DNA of 64,000 nt from Kineothrix sp. IPX-CK (GTDB taxonomy: Bacteria > Bacillota > Clostridia > Lachnospirales > Lachnospiraceae): NCBI RefSeq assembly GCF_039134705.1, contig NZ_CP146256.1:248001-312000 (forward strand). The letters are read 5' to 3'. A program made the position numbers and the translations under genes. Every line of letters starts with the position of its first letter. The first letter of the stretch is position 1. Below the pieces are notes generated by a model. The model had not been told where the DNA came from and made no database searches. It worked only from the letters and a program-made list of their open reading frames with translations. Below are positions 33,530 to 42,118 of the stretch, piece by piece.

Positions 33530-34537
33530 CTATCTTTCCTTTATCATCAAATAAATAAAATATGGAACTCCCACTATGGATACAACGATCCCTACCGGAA
33601 TCTCAATGGGAGAAAACAGGTTCTTTGCTATAACATCGGCTCCTACCAAAAGGATGCTGCTGATTAAGGCTGCCATAGGAAGCATTTTGCCATGTGCCGG
33701 CCCTGTGAGCTTTTTGGCGATTTGAGGCCCTAAAAGCCCCAAAAATGCTATGCTTCCTGCAACGGAAGTGGCGAGCGCTGCCAAAAAAGTGGCAAAAAGA
33801 AGAAAGAGCAAACGTTCTTTTGCCACGGACAACCCTACTCCTGCAGCCAGTTCATCACCCAGAGCCAGCACATCCAGATTCTTGCTGCGAAACAATACCG
33901 CTCCGATCAGGAGAATAACTAACGGCGCTGTAAGGAGGATATAGTTCCAACTGCTGCCCCAGAGGCTTCCGTTAGTCCAGGTCAGCACTTGATTGTAATC
34001 TCCCTTGGACATGCTTAGCTGATAAAAGGTTATCACTGCCAATATACCGCCGTTTACGCCTATTCCCGTAAGAATAAAGCGAACAGGGCGAATTCCGCCC
34101 TTGGAAGAAAGCAGATAGATAAGCCCTACGGAAAGCAAGGATCCTGTTATCGCCAGCAGCGGCATCCCCAGCACGGTAAAAAGTGGCAAGGTGGAGTAAT
34201 AGTCGGTGGTTCCTGCCCAAATCCACAGTACCACGAATAATGCGGCACCCGCATTGATTCCGATCATTCCCGGCTCTGCCAGGGGATTCCTCGTAATGCC
34301 CTGAAGAATTCCTCCTGAAACGCCAAGCGCTGATGCAACGATAACAGCCAGAACTACTCTTGGTAAGCGTATCTGAAAAATGGTAAAGTTCTGCAGCTTA
34401 TTCCCATTTCCCAATAGAGTTTGTATTACCTGAACCGGAGATATATGATAGCTTCCCACCATAAGGGCTATGATGATAACTGCTGAAAGGAGAAGCAGAC
34501 AGACTGCCATTTTAGAACTGTTTTTTTTCTCTTTCAT
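33530..34537 (-). CDS. Iron-siderophore ABC transporter permease (FecCD family)
   Basis: 335 residues with about ten predicted transmembrane helices and FecCD/BtuC signatures: RLPRVVLAVIVASALGVSGGILQGITRNPLAEPGMIGI and GSIAFLGLLGPQIAKKLTG. It pairs with the next permease upstream, whose stop is directly adjacent (34538). It lies 11 bases before the ATPase gene. The most probable cargo is ferric siderophore; heme or cobalamin cannot be excluded. Confidence 0.93.
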   Translation of the reverse strand: MKEKKNSSKMAVCLLLLSAVIIIALMVGSYHISPVQVIQTLLGNGNKLQNFTIFQIRLPRVVLAVIVASALGVSGGILQGITRNPLAEPGMIGINAGAALFVVLWIWAGTTDYYSTLPLFTVLGMPLLAITGSLLSVGLIYLLSSKGGIRPVRFILTGIGVNGGILAVITFYQLSMSKGDYNQVLTWTNGSLWGSSWNYILLTAPLVILLIGAVLFRSKNLDVLALGDELAAGVGLSVAKERLLFLLFATFLAALATSVAGSIAFLGLLGPQIAKKLTGPAHGKMLPMAALISSILLVGADVIAKNLFSPIEIPVGIVVSIVGVPYFIYLMIKER

Positions 34538-35521
34538 CTATCGTTTCTCCTTTCTTACCAGCATTAAAAACACGGGAACACCCATGCAGGCGGTAAAAAG
34601 CCCCACCGGAAGCTCATAAGGAGCCGAGATAGTCCGGGCAGCAATATCTGCCAGTAGAAGGATCGTACTTCCATATAAAAAGGAAAGGGGCATCAGTCTG
34701 CGGTAATCGTTTCCTGTGAGTTTACGAATAATGTGAGGCACGAATAGCCCCAAATATCCGATGTTGCCCGCTGCTGCTACACAGACACCGCAAATCGGAA
34801 CGAGGTACAATATAATACGAAGCTTTACCCTCTCAGGTGAAATCCCCAGTCCTGCCGCCGCATCGTCCCCAAGGCTGATAATGTTGATTTTTGCGGCCGA
34901 GGCGAATGCAAGTATGGAAAAAAAGCCGCCTGCAGAAGCGACGATACCCACCTGAACCCAGCCGGCCTGACGCAAGCCGCCTGCCACCCAGAAGGCAAGC
35001 TCCTGTGAGCGATTTCCCAATAAGGCCACTACGGAAGCGAGGGAAAGAAAGAATGTACTTAAGGCAGTCCCAGCCAGCAGAATTCTGGAAATACTCTGAT
35101 TAGAAGCTTTCCCCATGGTAAATATGAGTATCAGCATGCCGCTTCCCGCAGCGCCCAGTAATGCCATAAAAAAATTACCGTATACGCCGCTCACAAAAGA
35201 GGACACCGCAGCAATAGATACTGCCAGCGTAGCCCCCTGAGTTACACCCATGACAGAGGGCTCTGCAATAGGATTGCGCATAATGCCCTGCATCATAGTT
35301 CCGGCCAGAGAGAGCATCCCGCCTACCAGTATGGCCAGGAACATTCGGGGCAGGCGCACCTCGCGTATAAGCTTAGCATTTAAAGAATCGTCATAATGAA
35401 AAAAAGCCCGGTAAATTTCTGAAACGGGGATATTTTTCGCGCCGATATGAACGGACAAAATCATGCCCGCAAATAACAGCAGCACACCGGCTGCTGTTAA
35501 AATGATGGTGTTTCTTTTCAT
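34538..35521 (-). CDS. Iron-siderophore ABC transporter permease (FecCD family)
   Basis: 327 residues with about ten predicted transmembrane helices and signature REVRLPRMFLAILVGGMLSLAGTMMQGIMRNPIAEPSVMG. It is the second half of the heterodimeric channel, abutting its partner with no gap. The binding-protein gene ends 6 bases upstream at 35528, so the order is binding protein, permease, permease, ATPase. Confidence 0.93.
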   Translation of the reverse strand: MKRNTIILTAAGVLLLFAGMILSVHIGAKNIPVSEIYRAFFHYDDSLNAKLIREVRLPRMFLAILVGGMLSLAGTMMQGIMRNPIAEPSVMGVTQGATLAVSIAAVSSFVSGVYGNFFMALLGAAGSGMLILIFTMGKASNQSISRILLAGTALSTFFLSLASVVALLGNRSQELAFWVAGGLRQAGWVQVGIVASAGGFFSILAFASAAKINIISLGDDAAAGLGISPERVKLRIILYLVPICGVCVAAAGNIGYLGLFVPHIIRKLTGNDYRRLMPLSFLYGSTILLLADIAARTISAPYELPVGLFTACMGVPVFLMLVRKEKR

Positions 35522-35527
35522 AATTGT

Positions 35528-36568
35528 TTATTGCTCCATTAAATCGGTGAATTCCTCTAAGAAGACTTCCCTTCCTATACAGCTGTAACCCATGTTAAAG
35601 TACGGGCTGGAAGGAAGCTCCACCACATTCCCGTCTTCTACCGCGCGCATACTGTTATAAATGCTGCTTTGTCTCAAGCTCTCCATATCCGCCTCGGTAG
35701 CCACTACAAATATGTAATCGGGATCCAGTTCGGCAAGTCCCTCATAGCTTATTACGGGCAGACTGATGTTATCCTGAGCAGGCATATTGGCAGGCTTGGC
35801 AAGTCCCATATCCTCATACATTACACTTCCGATTCCTGCGGCGTCGAAGACATAGAGCTGACCACCGCTGGCAAGAAATGCCAGATAGGTTGTTTCTTCA
35901 CCATAAGCCGCTTTGATTTCCGTGCCTTTATCGCTTGCCTTCTTATCATAATCTGACAGCCACTGTGCGGCTATGTCTTCTTTTCCCATAATTTCAGCAA
36001 AGGCATTGATGTCATCCCGCCAGTTGATCTGTGCCAGCTCGATCATAACGGTAGGGGCAATTTCTTTAAGCTGCTCATACATTTTTTCCTGGACGCTGGA
36101 GATGATGATCAAATCCGGCTCTAATTCCAGAATGCCCTCGATATCCATGGTGTCCTGCATACTGAAGCCAAGGATCTTAGCACCCTTTAAGATGTCCTCA
36201 AGATAGGAGGGAAATACTGTATAATCATAAGCGTCGGAATTCGCAGTTCCTATGACGGAATATCCGTATACACTTAAAATGTCGCTGTTTCCGCTTAAAT
36301 CAACGATACGCTGAGGGTCAGCGGGAATCTCAACCTCTCCTCTGGCGTCTGTAACGGTAATCGTACCTGATCCGGCGGAAGAAGCATCTGCTTCGGCGGT
36401 GTTAGTGTCTGGATTTTCGTTTTGACTGTCGTCTTGGCTATCACTTGGATTCGTACTTTCTGCAGCATTTCCATCAGCTTGTGTTTGTGTTGCCGAATTG
36501 CTGCAGCCCGCTAAGACGCCTAAGCTCATTACAGCGGCTGTCAATAATATCATAAATTTTTTCTTCAT
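35528..36568 (-). CDS. Iron-siderophore substrate-binding lipoprotein
   Basis: 346 residues. The signal peptide ends in lipobox LAGC (acceptor Cys near 22), then comes an acidic Asn/Asp/Glu linker and a two-lobed class III binding domain (TroA/FepB-like; PQRIVDLSGNSDILSVYG, PDLIIIS, DPDYIFVV). ATG 36568 follows CGAGGAGA; an in-frame ATG 51 codons earlier has none and its extension has no signal-like character. It leads the iron import operon, whose promoter region holds palindromic candidate iron-repressor sites and is divergent from an AraC regulator. Confidence 0.9.
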   Translation of the reverse strand: MKKKFMILLTAAVMSLGVLAGCSNSATQTQADGNAAESTNPSDSQDDSQNENPDTNTAEADASSAGSGTITVTDARGEVEIPADPQRIVDLSGNSDILSVYGYSVIGTANSDAYDYTVFPSYLEDILKGAKILGFSMQDTMDIEGILELEPDLIIISSVQEKMYEQLKEIAPTVMIELAQINWRDDINAFAEIMGKEDIAAQWLSDYDKKASDKGTEIKAAYGEETTYLAFLASGGQLYVFDAAGIGSVMYEDMGLAKPANMPAQDNISLPVISYEGLAELDPDYIFVVATEADMESLRQSSIYNSMRAVEDGNVVELPSSPYFNMGYSCIGREVFLEEFTDLMEQ

Positions 36569-36667
36569 TTTTATTTCTCCTCGTATTCCGCGCCAATTTA
36601 TCTTATATGGCGAGCTTACGGCGCAGACACAAGCTCGCGTAAGTAGAAGAACATCTTTTTCGAAAAA

Positions 36668-36725
36668 GTTAGTTTCAACTAACGACTTTTGCATTATAGC
36701 AAAGAGGTTAGTTACATGCAACTAT
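36668..36725 (-). promoter_or_regulatory. Iron importer promoter with candidate repressor palindromes
   Basis: On the minus strand, TTGCAT (36721-36716), 17 bases, then TATAAT (36698-36693). GTTAGTTTCAACTAAC (36668-36683) is a near-perfect palindrome just after the expected start, and a related TTAGTTACATGCAACTA lies over the -35. Both resemble DtxR/IdeR-like or other iron-repressor operators (TTAGGTTAG-type), and would give iron-dependent repression. The divergent AraC gene may add activation. Confidence 0.7.
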
Positions 36726-36828
36726 TTTGACTTTTCTCATTATTTTATTATCTAATTGAATTACTTTTACGTTTTAAGTATAATAAGGTTTACGAACACT
36801 GCAGGCAATAAGAAAGGGGGAGGTCTCT

Positions 36829-37800
36829 ATGTATTATTCAGAAAATCCTAATGAATTCCGTCAGATTATGCTGCGTGAATTAGGATTTCAGGCGGTAGAA
36901 AAAGAAAATTATACTTTATATGAAAATCCGAAAAATGGATTTCTTCATCTTTATACAAGGCCCGGATTATATGATTTTGGAATTGCAGATTATACCATTC
37001 CCCGTTCTTTCGTGGTTCAGTTCAACACACCGGATCCCTTTTTGCGTTTTGGGATCGTTTATGAGGGTAAGACGAGGTTCCAGCTGGAACGTCAGCCTGT
37101 TTCTTCCTTTGAAGCTTCCGCCTTTCTTGTGCTGGAGAGACATTTGAAAGGGAGACAGGCATGGAAGCCCGGCGACCATTTTTATGGAGCAGAATTCACG
37201 ATCTATCCGGCATTTCTCCAGGAAATCGCTGTTCGCTTTCCTAACTTTGATCCCTTGGAGCAATTTCCGGAAAATCATACCAGACACTACCTTCCTGCGG
37301 AAATTATGGTTATTTTACAGCGTTTGTTATTACGGGATGAAGAGGATAACTTGAACGGCCTTTTATTGGAAGCCGCAATTTTAGAGTGCATGGGGGTTCT
37401 CCTGGAAAGTGAGAGGCTTCAGGCGCAGCCTGTATTTTCCTATCAGAAGGACTTTCAGAGTATTCAGCGCGCCCGCGATATACTGACGGAGCAGTTCACC
37501 CATCCTCCGACCATCGAGGCGCTCAGCCGGATGCTGCTCATCAATTCCCAGAAGCTTAAAACAGGTTTTTTCGAATATTACCATATGACTATCGGAGAAT
37601 ATACCGCTTCTCTAAGAATGTCTCATGCGGCAGACCTCCTTGCCACAACGGAGAAGAGTATAGCCGAAATTGCCAGAGATGCAGGATATGGCTATCCCTC
37701 CAATTTTATTAAGAAATTCCGGCAGACCTATGGCTGTACCCCGCTGAAATATCGGATAAGATGTTATCGGCCGGATTCGGAATTTTATCATAATACGTAG
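36829..37800 (+). CDS. AraC-family transcriptional regulator
   Basis: 323 residues: an N-terminal ligand-binding region (about 1-210) of the type seen in siderophore-sensing AraC proteins, and a C-terminal double HTH (about 220-315; TIEALSRMLLINSQKLKTGF, then SIAEIARDAGYGYPSNFIKKFRQTYGCTP). GGGGGAGG precedes ATG 36829. It is divergent from the siderophore importer, so it probably activates that operon when its ferri-siderophore is available. The ligand is unknown. Confidence 0.88.
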   Translation: MYYSENPNEFRQIMLRELGFQAVEKENYTLYENPKNGFLHLYTRPGLYDFGIADYTIPRSFVVQFNTPDPFLRFGIVYEGKTRFQLERQPVSSFEASAFLVLERHLKGRQAWKPGDHFYGAEFTIYPAFLQEIAVRFPNFDPLEQFPENHTRHYLPAEIMVILQRLLLRDEEDNLNGLLLEAAILECMGVLLESERLQAQPVFSYQKDFQSIQRARDILTEQFTHPPTIEALSRMLLINSQKLKTGFFEYYHMTIGEYTASLRMSHAADLLATTEKSIAEIARDAGYGYPSNFIKKFRQTYGCTPLKYRIRCYRPDSEFYHNT

Positions 37801-38108
37801 AGCATAGGGGCTCTCTCTTCCTTTGCTATCATACAATATGTATTTATGTTTTTTCTGCTTATATATTGTTATTATTCGGCTGCACGCATATAATACTGCA
37901 TAAAACGGGAAGGGCGGATAATCATGGATTATATATATGCGCCGGAGGCTGCTCCCGGGAGACGCAGAAAAACCCAAAGATAATTGTAAAAGTTATAGAA
38001 TTAGTAAAATCTTAATAATATCTTATTCGAAAAATTACAAATCATTTATGACTATTTGATAAAATAAGAGTTATTTACAATGCAAAGGAAAGGAGCATTA
38101 TAGTTATA
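37801..38108. other. Intergenic region before the van-like cluster
   Basis: 308 bases, strongly AT-rich towards the right. No gene. A short GGAG/CTCC-type stem lies near 37940-37970. Bases 38056-38081 carry TTGATA and TACAAT but only 14 apart, so the vanR-like promoter is not secure. AAAGGAG near 38088 is the ribosome-binding site. Confidence 0.5.
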
Positions 38109-38813
38109 TTGGAAAAAATACTTGTTGTAGACGATGAACATGAAATTGGAGACTTAATTGAATTATATCTGAAAAATGAAGGCTACACTGTTTTTAAATT
38201 TTATTCAGCAAGGGATGCTCTTGCCTATATTGAGGTGAACGAACTTGACCTTGCAATATTGGACGTTATGCTTCCGGATATGAATGGATTTAAATTATGT
38301 CAAAAAATCCGAGAGCAATATAATTACCCGATTATTATGCTGACAGCAAAAGATGAAGAAATCGATAAAATTACAGGCTTAACATTGGGTGCGGATGATT
38401 ATATCACAAAACCTTTTCGACCTCTTGAAATGGTAGCAAGGGTAAAGGCGCAGCTGCGGCGATATAAAAAATACAATTTGTCACATTCCGAGGATACGGA
38501 GGATACTGTTATCATCCATTCGGGTTTGGTAATGGATATTAAAACACATGAGTGCTTATTAAACGAAAAGCCACTTGCACTCACCCCTACTGAATTTTCA
38601 ATACTCCGCATTCTTTTAGAGAATAAAGGCAATGTTGTAAGTGCAGAAGAATTGTTTCATAGGATTTGGAAAGACGAATATTACAACAAGAGCAACAACA
38701 CGATAACCGTTCATATTCGTCATTTGCGTGAAAAAATGGATGATACTGTGGACAATCCGAAGTACATCAAAACGATATGGGGAGTGGGGTATAAAATTGA
38801 AACACAAATATAG
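38109..38813 (+). CDS. VanR-like OmpR-family response regulator
   Basis: 234 residues: a receiver domain (VVDDE, phospho-acceptor Asp near 52 in LAILDVMLPDMNG, Lys in ADDYITKPF) and an OmpR-type winged-helix domain (about 130-230, ending IWGVGYKIE). TTG start. It is the first gene of a vanG-like cluster and overlaps the kinase gene by 17 bases. It probably activates the downstream peptidase/ligase/racemase genes when glycopeptides or cell-wall damage are sensed. Confidence 0.9.
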   Translation: MEKILVVDDEHEIGDLIELYLKNEGYTVFKFYSARDALAYIEVNELDLAILDVMLPDMNGFKLCQKIREQYNYPIIMLTAKDEEIDKITGLTLGADDYITKPFRPLEMVARVKAQLRRYKKYNLSHSEDTEDTVIIHSGLVMDIKTHECLLNEKPLALTPTEFSILRILLENKGNVVSAEELFHRIWKDEYYNKSNNTITVHIRHLREKMDDTVDNPKYIKTIWGVGYKIETQI

Positions 38814-39936
38814 AAAAGTTAATAAAGCTGATTATGCACATCTAAAATCAAAGATGTTTTTTCGCCTTCTTGGTATGGTAATTATTGCTTTCATAGTTAT
38901 TTCTGTTTTATATACATTTTTATGGAGAAATAACGGCGGTGATTGGATTGTTTCTATATTCCGGCGGAGTTTCAGAATAGATTATTATGGTGCTCTTGGC
39001 CTATATCAGCAGATATTCCGTAACAATAGAAATATAATTTGGATGGCGGCTATCGCTATTATTTTTTTTATACTGCTTCGCTTTTTCCTTAATTGGTTTA
39101 CTCAATATTTCAATATAATAAATCAAGGCATTGATGCTTTGCTAAATGAGGATGAATCAGAAATCCAACTATTACCCGAAATGTCGGCCATAGAAAAAAA
39201 GTTGAATACAGTAAAACAAACGCTTGAAAAGCGCAAACTGGAAGTGCAGTTGGCAGAACAGAGAAAAAATGATTTAGTCATGTATCTTGCGCATGATATA
39301 AAGACACCCCTTACATCTGTAATCGGGTATTTAAGTTTATTGGAAGAAGCGCCCGATATGCCGATGGAACAGAAAACTAAATATCTGCATATAACTCTCG
39401 ACAAAGCATATCGTTTAGAAAAGATGATAAATGAGTTTTTTGAAATCACGCGCTATAATCTGCAGCAGATCAAAATAGAAAAAGAAAAGGTAGACCTTTA
39501 TTATATGCTCGTACAATTAACAGATGAGCTTACGCCTATTCTTTCTTTAAATGGAAATAACACAATACTGAAAGCTGACGAAAATCTTACTGTTTATGCC
39601 GACTCTGGAATATTGGCAAGGGTCTTTAATAATATATTGAAAAATGCGGTGGCTTACAGTTATCCAAATACAGAAATTATTATCTCTGCCGAGGAGCAGA
39701 ATGACAAAGTAGTGATTTCATTTCAGAACCAAGGACAAACTATTCCGAGGGAAGAGCTATCTGCAATTTTTGAGAAGTTTTACCGGATGGACGAAGCCCG
39801 AACTTCAAATACAGGAGGAGCCGGCCTTGGTTTAGCGATAGCAAAGGAGATTGTATCTTTACATGGCGGGAGCATTGAAGCACAAAGCGAAAATAATACG
39901 ATTATATTTACTGTTATCTTGCCGCAGCCGGTTTAG
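38797..39936 (+). CDS. VanS-like sensor histidine kinase
   Basis: 379 residues from TTG 38797, chosen because the product then starts with the usual short basic segment LKHKYRKVNK. Two transmembrane helices (about 20-45 and 75-95) enclose a small extracellular loop, followed by a HisKA dimerisation domain (YLAHDIKTPLTSVIGYLSLL, phospho-acceptor His) and an ATPase domain with FNNILKNAVAYS and GGAGLGLAIAKEIV. Partner of the preceding regulator, translationally coupled to it. Confidence 0.9.
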   Translation: MKHKYRKVNKADYAHLKSKMFFRLLGMVIIAFIVISVLYTFLWRNNGGDWIVSIFRRSFRIDYYGALGLYQQIFRNNRNIIWMAAIAIIFFILLRFFLNWFTQYFNIINQGIDALLNEDESEIQLLPEMSAIEKKLNTVKQTLEKRKLEVQLAEQRKNDLVMYLAHDIKTPLTSVIGYLSLLEEAPDMPMEQKTKYLHITLDKAYRLEKMINEFFEITRYNLQQIKIEKEKVDLYYMLVQLTDELTPILSLNGNNTILKADENLTVYADSGILARVFNNILKNAVAYSYPNTEIIISAEEQNDKVVISFQNQGQTIPREELSAIFEKFYRMDEARTSNTGGAGLGLAIAKEIVSLHGGSIEAQSENNTIIFTVILPQPV

Positions 39937-40082
39937 GAAAATATCAATCGGATATTAGGATTTTCTTAGGAATTAAATAACTGAATATTAAAATCAATGC
40001 AGCTTCTGTTCGGTAAGATAATTACTGGACAGGAGCTTTTTATATCCGCATTTATCCAAATGGGAAAGAAGGGTTACTATGA

Positions 40083-40925
40083 ATGAAAGAATATTCAAGC
40101 AATGATGATATTAATAGACATAAACATAAACCGCGCAAGAAATTAAGACGCAAAGCCCGGTTCAGACGTAAACGTTTATTTTTATTAGCTTTATTGGCGT
40201 GTTACTGTCTTGCTGCAACAATGTTGGGTTTTGGTCTGTTATCAAACAATGAACCGGTTGGCGAAGATAAACAGCCTAAAATTCTTAATTCTGCTGTTGA
40301 GACAAATGATACTGATTTTCATGCCAATTCAATAAGCAATGAGGAAAACAAGCTAGATAAAACCGACGCTGAAGAAACCGCATGGTGTTTGATTTTAGTA
40401 AATAAATGGAGTCGCATTCCGGATGGTTACGAGGTAGAATTAACAGAATTGGCAGACGGACAATGCATAGATAAACGGATATATCCGGCATTGCAGGAAA
40501 TGTTTGATGCCGCAAGAAGTGATAACATATATCCTATTGTGGCGTCTGGATACAGAACCACACAAAAACAGCAGAATTTAATGGACGAAAAAGTTGCTGA
40601 ATATCAAGCCGAAGGCTATTCATTCGAAGAAGCAACGACCAAAGCCGAAGAGTGGGTAGCCATTCCCGGAACAAGTGAACATCAATTAGGGCTTGGAGTT
40701 GACATCAATGCAGATGGTATTTATTCCACCGGAGAAGAAGTATACGAATGGCTCAGTCAAAATAGCTATAAATTTGGATTTATTCTTCGTTATCCGGCCG
40801 GCAAAACAGATATAACGGGAGTAATTAATGAGCCTTGGCATTATCGTTATGTCGGAATGGAAGCTGCTGCAGATATATACAATCAAGGCATTTGTCTTGA
40901 AGAATATCTCAATAAAACAAACTGA
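40083..40925 (+). CDS. VanY/VanXY-type D,D-carboxypeptidase
   Basis: 280 residues. A basic N-terminus (KPRKKLRRKARFRRKRL) and one transmembrane anchor (about 32-52) precede an M15B zinc peptidase domain (about 100-275). Zinc and active-site motifs are present: SGYR, SEHQLGLGVDIN (His and Asp ligands) and EPWHYRYVG (catalytic Glu and last His ligand). It should remove terminal D-Ala from peptidoglycan precursors. The anchor suggests extracellular action like VanY, whereas VanXY enzymes are cytosolic; no separate VanXY gene was found nearby. Confidence 0.87.
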   Translation: MKEYSSNDDINRHKHKPRKKLRRKARFRRKRLFLLALLACYCLAATMLGFGLLSNNEPVGEDKQPKILNSAVETNDTDFHANSISNEENKLDKTDAEETAWCLILVNKWSRIPDGYEVELTELADGQCIDKRIYPALQEMFDAARSDNIYPIVASGYRTTQKQQNLMDEKVAEYQAEGYSFEEATTKAEEWVAIPGTSEHQLGLGVDINADGIYSTGEEVYEWLSQNSYKFGFILRYPAGKTDITGVINEPWHYRYVGMEAAADIYNQGICLEEYLNKTN

Positions 40926-40939
40926 AAGAGGGCTGTTCA

Positions 40940-42118
40940 ATGAACTTAGAAAATAATTTTAGAAAAGAAACGGAAACTGCGTTACAAAAGGCAGCGGAAG
41001 ATATTGCGACTTCAAAAGGTTTCAAAGAAAGCGTAGATAAAGAACTTTTAAAGCGTTGTCCGCAATTACAGCAAAATATTGCAGTTATTTTTGGTGGTTG
41101 TTCAGCAGAATACAGCGTGTCGCTTGAATCTGCCTATGCGGTAATTTGTCACATGAATAAGGAAGAATACACTCCCATATTGATAGGTATTTCATCAAAA
41201 GGGGAGTGGTTTAAGTTTGATGGTGATATTGAAAAAATAACAGCGGATACATGGTGTAATACTACTGATTGCACTCCCGTAATGGTATCGCTTAATAGAA
41301 CTGAACACGATTTGCTTACGTTAGAAAATAACAAAATTAAAAAAGTCCATATTGATATGGCTTTTCCCGTCTTACATGGAAAAAACGGTGAGGACGGAAC
41401 GGTGCAGGGGATGTTTGAACTTGCGGGCATTCCCATTGCAGGCTGCGGTACTCTTTCTTCTGCGTTGTGCATGGACAAGGACATAGCACATAAGCTCGTT
41501 CGTGCTGCGGGAATATCTGTTCCAAATTCTTTTGTCCTTGAAAAGAATTTGGACGAAGAAGAGGCCTTTACACAAGCAGAAAGGATAGGATACCCCCAGT
41601 TTGTAAAGCCGGTAAGGGCAGGATCATCTTATGGAATTACGAAAGTAACAAACCACCATGACCTTCCGGCGGCTATAAAGTTAGCATTTGAGTATGATGA
41701 AAGGGTCATTATTGAAGAGTGCATTTCTGGTTTTGAAGTAGGCTGCGCTGTTTTAGAAAATAAAAATGATAATCTGATTGTTGGTGAAGTAGATGAAATA
41801 GAACTTGCAGACGGATTTTTTAGCTTTACTGAAAAATATACGCTTAAAACGTCTGCTATTCATGTTCCCGCACGAATAGACGCTGTGACAGCAGAAAAGG
41901 TGAAGAGAACGGCAAAAACAATTTTCAAGGCATTAGGTTGCCAAGGATTTGCACGAGTTGATATGTTTTTATCTGCTTCCGAAAAAATTGTATTTAACGA
42001 GGTAAATACAATACCCGGATTTACGGCTCATAGTCGTTTTCCTAATATGCTGAAAGCTGCCGGTGTGTCATTTGAGCAGATTATCTCAACAGCGATTGAA
42101 CGGGCGGTGAATAAATGA
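40940..42118 (+). CDS. vanG: D-alanine--D-serine ligase, VanG-like
   Basis: An ATP-grasp ligase, 392 residues. The first about 45 residues are an extra helical stretch absent from typical VanG (about 350 residues); then NIAVIFGGCSAEYSVSLESA starts the ligase core. FPVLHGKNGEDGTVQG, KPVRAGSSYGITKV and FNEVNTIPGFTAHSRFPNM mark ATP and dipeptide sites. The omega-loop reads EKYTLKTS, as in D-Ala-D-Ser ligases of VanC/E/G type rather than D-lactate ligases. GAGGG precedes ATG 40940 at normal spacing, so the extension seems real. Its stop overlaps the racemase start (ATGA). Confidence 0.88.
   Translation: MNLENNFRKETETALQKAAEDIATSKGFKESVDKELLKRCPQLQQNIAVIFGGCSAEYSVSLESAYAVICHMNKEEYTPILIGISSKGEWFKFDGDIEKITADTWCNTTDCTPVMVSLNRTEHDLLTLENNKIKKVHIDMAFPVLHGKNGEDGTVQGMFELAGIPIAGCGTLSSALCMDKDIAHKLVRAAGISVPNSFVLEKNLDEEEAFTQAERIGYPQFVKPVRAGSSYGITKVTNHHDLPAAIKLAFEYDERVIIEECISGFEVGCAVLENKNDNLIVGEVDEIELADGFFSFTEKYTLKTSAIHVPARIDAVTAEKVKRTAKTIFKALGCQGFARVDMFLSASEKIVFNEVNTIPGFTAHSRFPNMLKAAGVSFEQIISTAIERAVNK

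Noticed and set aside
36569..36721. A 51-residue N-terminal extension of the siderophore-binding lipoprotein
   Set aside because: It covers the promoter and operator and would bury the signal peptide; ATG 36568 has a clear ribosome-binding site.
38056..38081. A promoter TTGATA/TACAAT for the vanR-like gene
   Set aside because: The spacer is only 14 bases, too short for a normal SigA promoter.
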